A stretch of DNA of 64,000 nt from Conus ventricosus (lineage: Eukaryota > Mollusca > Gastropoda > Neogastropoda > Conidae). Where the stretch lies: the NCBI GenBank assembly GCA_018398815.1, contig CM031595.1, forward strand, positions 139,627,679-139,691,678. Reading direction: 5' to 3'. Made by a program: the position numbers and the translations under genes. The notes beneath the pieces are model-generated. The model ran no database searches and was not told where the DNA came from. It saw only the letters and a program-made list of their open reading frames with translations. This document shows, piece after piece, positions 58,707-64,000 of the stretch (position 1 is the first letter of the stretch; each line of letters opens with the position of its first letter).

Positions 58707-59045
58707 TAACTCATTGCCGCCTTGTCGATCACCTGGCCGACGACGGGTTGAGTGCTTTGCACAGACACGTCGCCGGCCAGGTGATCGACGATCTACTCGA
58801 ATTTTCGCATGCAGCTGTACAGTCTAAGGAAAACAATCGTGGTATCTACAGAAAGCTGAGGATCTCCTCTATTGGGTGGTACTCTCCCTTGGTATATTAT
58901 CTCGCGTTTGATTCCGAACTTGTGGAACTTTTCCGAACCGTTTTCCAAACTTGCCGAATCGGACAGAGAGGATATGAGTGATGATGGAGAGTTGCACATA
59001 CCAAATGATGATGAAATGTTTGCATTTTTTTCTTTAAATATGTGA
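58707..59045 (+). mobile_element. Possible piggyBac-like 5' end with subterminal inverted repeat
   Basis: TTAA at 58707-58710 is followed by CTCATTGCCGCC and a 21-bp inverted repeat with one mismatch (58724-58744 against 58769-58789, 24-base loop). A short frame from the ATG at about 58975, MSDDGELHIPNDDEMFAFF, then stops. TTAA end, subterminal repeats and an acidic N-terminus parallel the element at the left of the window, but the sequences differ and no other end was found. Confidence 0.35.
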
Positions 59046-59371
59046 CAGCAGCTCCCTGTTTGAGGTTTAGACCATGCACACAGCTGTGTGTGTGAAAGAT
59101 ACATTGTTTTTATGTGTTTGCTACACATTGTGTTGACTACAGTTATGATCATATTGATTTTTCATCCATACTTACGTGGAGAAAAAGTTTTTGCTCATAG
59201 CTGTTTGCCTACACTTTTCAAACCAGTGGCGAGTGAAGTGTGTACTGAGCACAGGACTGTAGTATTTTTTTTCTAAAAGAACATGATTTGAAGTTTTCAA
59301 AAACAATATTTATTGTTGTATTCGGTTTGGTTCTGTCTGTATATTTTTGTAAAAATACCAAAAATAGTGCG

Positions 59372-60982
59372 TGTAATGAGTCGGCCGAATGTTCTCGAGC
59401 ATTTAGGCAAATTAAGGGTAGTTGCTGTTGTTGAGAGCACGTTCCTTGGGTCTTCAAGTGTGCGAATTCAGGCATCACCAGGGAGGGATACCCCGAGTCG
59501 TATACTGAAGGAGGGAGAGTGCTAGGAAGTGTTTCGCATGTCCGAGGGTAGTGACAAGGAGTTGGCGACCTGCCAGTCCTGGGTAGAGAAGAGTGTCCAC
59601 TTTGAGCACTGGCTATTCACTGGGCTCTCCCGTGGGCCTGAAAGGAAGGCGATCGTGTCAGGTGACCGTCACGGGTAGGTGACCGTCAGCCTGCCGGCAG
59701 AGTACAGCGACCATTCAGTCGTCCCTGTTCTGAGGAATGAATGGAAGGCTGCGGCCTATCGAGTGGTTTGCGCCTTGTTGTCTATAGAGGTATAAATACT
59801 TGAAGCATCAGTCATGGCTGGAAGAGAGGTCCAGGCTGTTAGTTCAATGGGTAGCTTGGGGGAATCGAACATGAGTTTGAATAGGAGGTTATGCATTAAC
59901 CACTGGGTGCCCAAGTCTTTGTTGGCGCTAGCAGCTGTGGTGTGTGTGTGTGTAGGTGACTAGTGATTCCATTGGTGGAATAAAAATAACTTGGGGATTT
60001 ATTGGTACAAATCGTGTGATATGTGTGTGCCAGTGATTCCATTGGTTGAGCCAGTTAAACTCGGGTTCTCTCTTTCTTTGAGAACGAATATAAGGTGCTT
60101 GGAAAACCAGGAAGTGTGTGACTCACTTAAGGGAAAGTGAACTCGCCCGTCTTGCTGAGGGCTCAAGAAAATACAGCGTGAAGCAGAGGTTAGCTGTCGC
60201 CTTGTTGTCTCCTGGGTGGGGACGTAAGACAGTGGAGGTTGCTGTAGCCTCGGAGCCGACGACGAGAAGAATTGTCTCCCGTGTGGGGACGGTCGACAGC
60301 AAGACGTGTCAACCTGTGGAGCCTAGACAGGGAGCTGCCAGACAACGGTGGGGTGTTTGCAGCAGAGAAGACCTGTGGAGAGGCCGACAGGAGCCCTTTC
60401 CGTGGAGAGGGCGAAGTGTGGTGGAGTCCGGGAGACTCAGTGCGAGGGTGCGACTCAAGCTACGTTGCCAGTGTCCCCCAACTGGGATTTGGCCAATCGG
60501 GAAGACACAACGGTGTGGCAGCTTCAGCTCGTAGTCGCACAGTGGGATGAAAGAAACTGACGGTCAACCAAGGAATGCTGGCAAGTTATGGACGTTTATT
60601 TGCTCTTAAGGTTATAAGTGTGCAAACAGAATAGTGGAATATTGTCTTTCCTGGCTAAGTAAGAATAACTGAAGAACAGGGGATGCGATTTATGAAATTG
60701 TCTGTATGCTGTTTACATTGTTGTATGATACAGATAGTTGTGTTGTGTAGTGACGGGTGGGGGCTCGGAGTCAAGTTGAATAAAAGTTGATTATTTTCTA
60801 TGAAATGTTATTGGTTTCCCGTCACCTTTGTGCGGGCCCGATGTGAGTGACAGAGTGCGTGTGCCTATGCGAGAGCGCATTTTGGTTGTGAAAGCGTAAA
60901 TACTTCTGTCTATAACCCCCTGCATCCCTGAATATGAAAATCATATTTTAATAACGAGGGGAGACGTCGGAGACCCGTCACA
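59372..60982 (+). mobile_element. Region containing the 5' LTR of the Gypsy element
   Basis: The LTR must end just before the primer-binding site at 60986, most likely ..CCGTCACA at 60982. It contains AATAAA at 60779-60784. The left border is not resolved without the 3' LTR. TGTGAC at 60117-60122 would pair exactly with the terminal GTCACA, and TATAAATA at 59791-59798 and the border near 59372 are alternatives. A short direct repeat, AGGTGACCGTCA, occurs twice near 59660-59690. Confidence 0.5.
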
Positions 60983-60985
60983 AAT

Positions 60986-61003
60986 TGGGGGCTCGTCCGG
61001 GAT
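60986..61003 (+). other. Primer-binding site, tRNA-Pro type
   Basis: TGGGGGCTCGTCCGGGAT is complementary to the 3' end of proline tRNA. It lies three bases after the presumed LTR end, the usual position for minus-strand priming of an LTR retrotransposon. Confidence 0.9.
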
Positions 61004-61302
61004 GAACATAAATGAGCCATAAGTGATTTTGATTCTGGGTTTTGTTCAGTTGCAAAGGAATTTGAAATTTGTCGTAATTGTGGAAACCTAGATATTTTTT
61101 TCTTACCGGGAAAGGCGTTAGTCATGTGTTGATTCTTTTGATCTTTTTTTTTCATGACTGTGCCTGGTATTTGAACTTGCTTGATTTGGTTGATTGTGTG
61201 TAGCGCAACTATTTGATCGCTTATTTACAAGTGATCGTGTGGATATCTCGCTTGTTACTGTGGTTGTATTAACTAGCTGATCGAGGGTTAGATAGCTTCA
61301 GA

Positions 61303-62405
61303 ATGTCGACTGAAGAGGGTGCTGAGACAATGGGTCCGCTGAAAAAGATGGACCTCATAGAAGAAGGAAAAGCTTTAGGACTGAAGGGTCCGGAACTGAA
61401 GGCATATGTAGATGAGAACTGGCCCCGTGTAATCGAGGCCCAGAAAATACAAAGGGAACGGGAAGAACAGAGAGAAAAGAAAAAAGGTGAAAAAGAGGAG
61501 AGAGAAAGGGAACGGGAAAAAGAGGAGAGAGAAAGAGAACGGGAAAAGGAGGAGAGAGAACGGGAAAGAGAGGAGAGAGAAAGAGAACGGGAAAAAGAGG
61601 AGAGAGAAAGGGAACGGGAAAAGGAGGAGAGAGAAAGAGAACGGGAAAAGGAGGAGAGAGAACGGGAAAGAGAGGAGAGAGAAAGAGAACGGGAAAAAGA
61701 GGAGAGAGAAAGAGAACGGGAAAGAGAAGAGAGAGAAAGAGAACGGGAAAGAGAGGAAAGAGAAAGAAGGGAGATAAGGCAGTTTGAGTTAGAAAAATTA
61801 AAATTGGAGAAAGAACGGGACGTGGACGCAAAACCTCAAGTGAACTTTGCACCACATGTCAGTCCCTTGATCAATATGCCAAGGTTCGATGATAATCCGG
61901 ACCATCTAGAGGATTTCATTTCGCAATTTGAAAGGATTGCCAAAGATCAGGGCTTACCCGAAGAACGGTGGGCCACAAATTTGTCGGCGCTGCTGACACC
62001 CAAAGCTAGGGATGCTTTTTTCTGCTTACCACCGGAAAAACAGACAGATTATGAGTCGTGGCGCGATGCTTTGTTTCAGAGGTATCAAGTAACCGCCGAT
62101 AGATATAGGAAATTGTTCAGAGAAACCGTTCGTAAATCAGGTGAGACGCACGTACAGTTCCTTTATCGGCTTAGGGCTCTCTTTGACAAATGGATAAGGT
62201 TAGGGAACATCGAACAAACTTTGAATCTTTGAGGGAGGAGATCGTTAAGGAGCAAATTCTCTCCACTTGTCGGAAGGATCTCACAGTATTCTTGGCGGAA
62301 AGAGAATTAGGAAGTTTAGAGGAGTTAGTGAAAGTTGCAGACAGGTATGAATCTGCCCATGATCAGCGTAATTGTGGTGAAGGGATCAAACCAGTCGTCC
62401 CATAA
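61303..62405 (+). pseudogene. Gypsy gag, Gmr1-like with SCAN-like capsid, one frameshift
   Basis: ATG at 61303. Residues 1-60: MDLIEEGKALGLKGPELKAY and following. About 60-165: a long Glu/Arg/Lys-only helix repeat. From about 185: capsid-like VSPLINMPRFDDNPDHLEDF, LSALLTPKARDAFFCLPPEK and YRKLFRETVRKSGETHVQFL. The frame ends at 62232 and continues from about 62215 in another frame with KEQILSTCRKDLTVFLAERE and LEELVKVADRYESAHDQ. That second half resembles the SCAN domain, which is known to descend from the capsid of Gmr1-like Gypsy elements. One missing base in a T run near 62215 explains the break. Confidence 0.82.
61487..61775 (+). repeat. Purine-only repeat encoding a charged helix in gag
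   Basis: Tandem variants of GAGAGAAAGAGAACGGGAAA and GAGGAGAGAGAACGGGAAAG. All coding-strand bases are purines apart from the C of CGG. The product alternates Glu and Arg/Lys and should form a single charged alpha helix. Confidence 0.9.
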
Positions 62406-62456
62406 CCCCCAAACCACACGGTCAGGGAGTAAAATGCCGACTCCCTACAACAAAGA

Positions 62457-63263
62457 GTGGAAACTGCGATCGGAGCAGGCCCTAGGCCCCTAGGGAACCA
62501 TGGGAACCAAGACGATGCCAAGAAGGATCGCTTTTGTTTTAAGTGCGGGCGAGAGGGTCACATCGCTAAGGACTGTAGGCGAGGACAGGTACACTCAGTT
62601 GTTGCTGTGAATACAATTCAGCAGGAAGATAAAGCGCCGCTACCAACCACCAGGGCAGTGGTGAATGGGACGGCAGTCACATGTTTACTGGACACCGGGC
62701 TAACACTAGCGGCAATGGTAGACCCCAGTCTGGTAAACGATGAAGACTACATAGGGGAGACCATCTGTGTGCGATACGCAGATGGAAGAATCAGTCAGCT
62801 CCCTTTGGCCTATATTAGGGTGGAGTCCGATTTTGTAAGGGACACCATTATCGCAGGAGTTCAAAGGGACCTTCCCTACCCAACTTTACTGGGGTGTAGG
62901 TACATTCTGCCAAAGCCCTGCCAGTCGGTTGACCAAGTAGGAGAGGTAAATGTCGTGGAAACAAGGGCAACCACCAAAAAGCGAGAACCGCTAGACGCTG
63001 TGGTTATCCCCACCAACTCTCATCCGGAGGAGATCCGCAAACTGCAGCAGGCTGACGATACCCTGACTGCCATCAGGAAGAGAGTGAATGATGGAACATC
63101 CTGCGAGAGGCCAAACGGGAAGAGCGCCTTCACGGAGCACAATGGCATAATTGTGCGTGAATTTAGGAGGGGTGGTGAAGTTATCTCCCAGGTAGTAGTG
63201 CCAAAGGAGAAACGGGAGGCGGTGCTCCAGATGGGACATGAGAGCCTAACAGAGCCCATCTAG
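62457..63263 (+). pseudogene. Gypsy zinc knuckle, protease and start of integrase in one frame
   Basis: One open frame of about 268 codons. CFKCGREGHIAKDC is a CCHC nucleocapsid knuckle. A retropepsin follows: VTCLLDTGLTLAAMVDPSLV is the active-site region, with LLDTG in place of the usual DSG/DTG and a later YPTLLGCRYIL flap-end region. The frame then runs directly into HPEEIRKLQQADDTLTAIRK and VVVPKEKREAVLQMGHE, the integrase N-terminal region. No reverse transcriptase or RNase H lies between. The stop at 63261-63263 is a frameshift, since the integrase continues in the next frame. Confidence 0.85.
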
Positions 63264-64000
63264 GGACAGCAAAGACCCTAGATAAGATCGTCAAAGAATT
63301 CCATTGGCCAGGGATCAATGGAGATGTCAAGAGGTATGTAAGGTCATGTGACAGGTGCCAACGCTTGGGTCCCAAGAATACGAGACCCGCTCGCTTGAGA
63401 CCTATGCCGCTCATTGACCACCATTCCGCCGGGTAGGGTAGATATTGTAGGGCCAATTGTGCCAGCATCCAATCAAGGAAATCGCTACATCATCACAGCG
63501 ATTGATTATGCGACACGCTATGCGGATGCGGTGCCGGTGAAGAATGTCCAGACAAGGACAGTAGCAGAAGCTCTCCTGACGGTCTGGACCAGGGTGGGCG
63601 TGCCAGAAGAAATCTTGACGGACCAAGGCCGTCAGTTTATTAGTGGAGTCATGGCTGAAGTCAACCGACTCCTCTCGTCGACCATCTGACGACCACTTCC
63701 CTACCATCCTCAAACCAATGGCTTGGTAGAGAGGTTCCACGCCACTCTAAAGACAATGCTGAAGAAGTGTTGTGAAAACCACCCCAGAGACTGGGACCGT
63801 TATATCCCAGCCATTTTGTTTGCATACAGGGAGGTGCCCCAGGCCAGCTTAGGGTTTTCTCCATTCGAGCTATTGTATGGGCGGACCGTACGGGGACCCA
63901 TGGCAATACTCAGGCAGATCTGGACGGATGATAAGGTGGAAGACCAAGTCCAGACCACGTACCAGTATGTAACAGAAATGAGGGAAAGACTGGAGACAGC
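63264..64000 (+). pseudogene. Gypsy integrase, frameshifted and cut by the window edge
   Basis: AHLGTAKTLDKIVKEFHWPG and YVRSCDRCQRLGPKNTRPAR complete the HHCC zinc site. Next, VDIVGPIVPASNQGNRYIIT, EEILTDQGRQFISGVM and LVERFHATLKTMLKKCCENH form the catalytic core, with D, D and E present. LLYGRTVRGPMAILRQIWTD is the conserved segment at the end of the core. Frame changes occur near 63265 and 63425 and a stop at about 63689. The last frame is open to position 64000. The remaining part of the element lies to the right. Confidence 0.88.

Noticed and set aside
58661..58981. 106-codon + strand frame
   Set aside because: It spans the 21-bp hairpin and terminal region of a possible piggyBac-like end, with no protein family resemblance.
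61355..61855. 166-codon - strand frame, Pro/Phe/Leu-rich
   Set aside because: Antisense shadow of the purine-only gag repeat.
62457..63263. Gypsy element simply deleted for reverse transcriptase
   Set aside because: Possible, but the in-frame protease-integrase join and the SCAN-like gag fit the natural Gmr1 gene order better. Left open because RT would lie outside the window.
60986..64000. Endogenous retrovirus related to vertebrate gammaretroviruses
   Set aside because: Only the primer-binding site is shared. Gag, protease and integrase are Gypsy-like and no envelope is in view.

Overview
The window is animal nuclear DNA: split genes with GT-AG introns, very many (CA)n, (GA)n, poly-C and (AT)n tracts, tRNA-derived SINEs, LINEs, DNA transposons and one LTR retrotransposon. 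The gene content and transposon mix (an I/Nimb-like LINE carrying RNase H, SINEs with an internal conserved block, hAT and piggyBac pieces, a Gmr1-like Gypsy element) suggest a marine invertebrate, most likely a lophotrochozoan such as a mollusc. That assignment is inference.

Four conserved genes are recognisable, in two convergent pairs. (1) IRE1/ERN1, + strand, last four coding exons at 1200-9164: end of the kinase domain plus the KEN RNase domain, with its catalytic residues intact. (2) An ankyrin-repeat SOCS-box (ASB) gene, - strand, 28208-27268. (3) IFT27 (RABL4), + strand, seven coding exons at 30564-45659, covering the whole protein. Its first intron holds 7.8 kb of LINE debris. (4) Mitochondrial carbamoyl-phosphate synthase (CPS1/CPSIII), - strand, last two coding exons at 57605-55737. 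ASB and IFT27 are divergent neighbours with 2.4 kb between their start codons. Judged by eye, base composition flips from T/G-rich to A/C-rich on the + strand near 17.2 kb and 47.0 kb. These flips look like the meeting points of IRE1 with ASB and of IFT27 with CPS1.

Mobile DNA, left to right: a piggyBac-like end (to the TTAA at 1038-1041); a motif-rich repeat zone (2.0-3.3 kb); an 820-bp hAT-type element with perfect 13-bp inverted ends inside a diverged tandem array (14.1-14.9 kb); SINE fragments; two copies of an unnamed dispersed repeat (22.3 and 26.4 kb); a CR1/L2-like LINE (33.0-36.1 kb) beside a very noisy LINE relic (31-32.9 kb); a full-length but frameshifted I/Nimb-like LINE (54.9-49.5 kb, - strand); two copies of a threonine-tRNA-like SINE (44.1 and 58.1 kb); and, running off the right edge, a Gypsy element whose integrase follows the protease directly, the unusual gene order known from Gmr1 elements.

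ASB, IFT27 exon 4, the CPS1 last exon and every long transposon ORF each carry single-base frameshifts at otherwise well-conserved positions. The simplest reading is residual indel error in the assembly rather than decay of four housekeeping genes. No prokaryotic-type operon, CRISPR array or other wholly new system was found. The items most worth a second look are the Gmr1-like element, the degenerate P-loop of IFT27, the triple-hairpin block at 48.9 kb and the noisy block at 31.6-32.9 kb.
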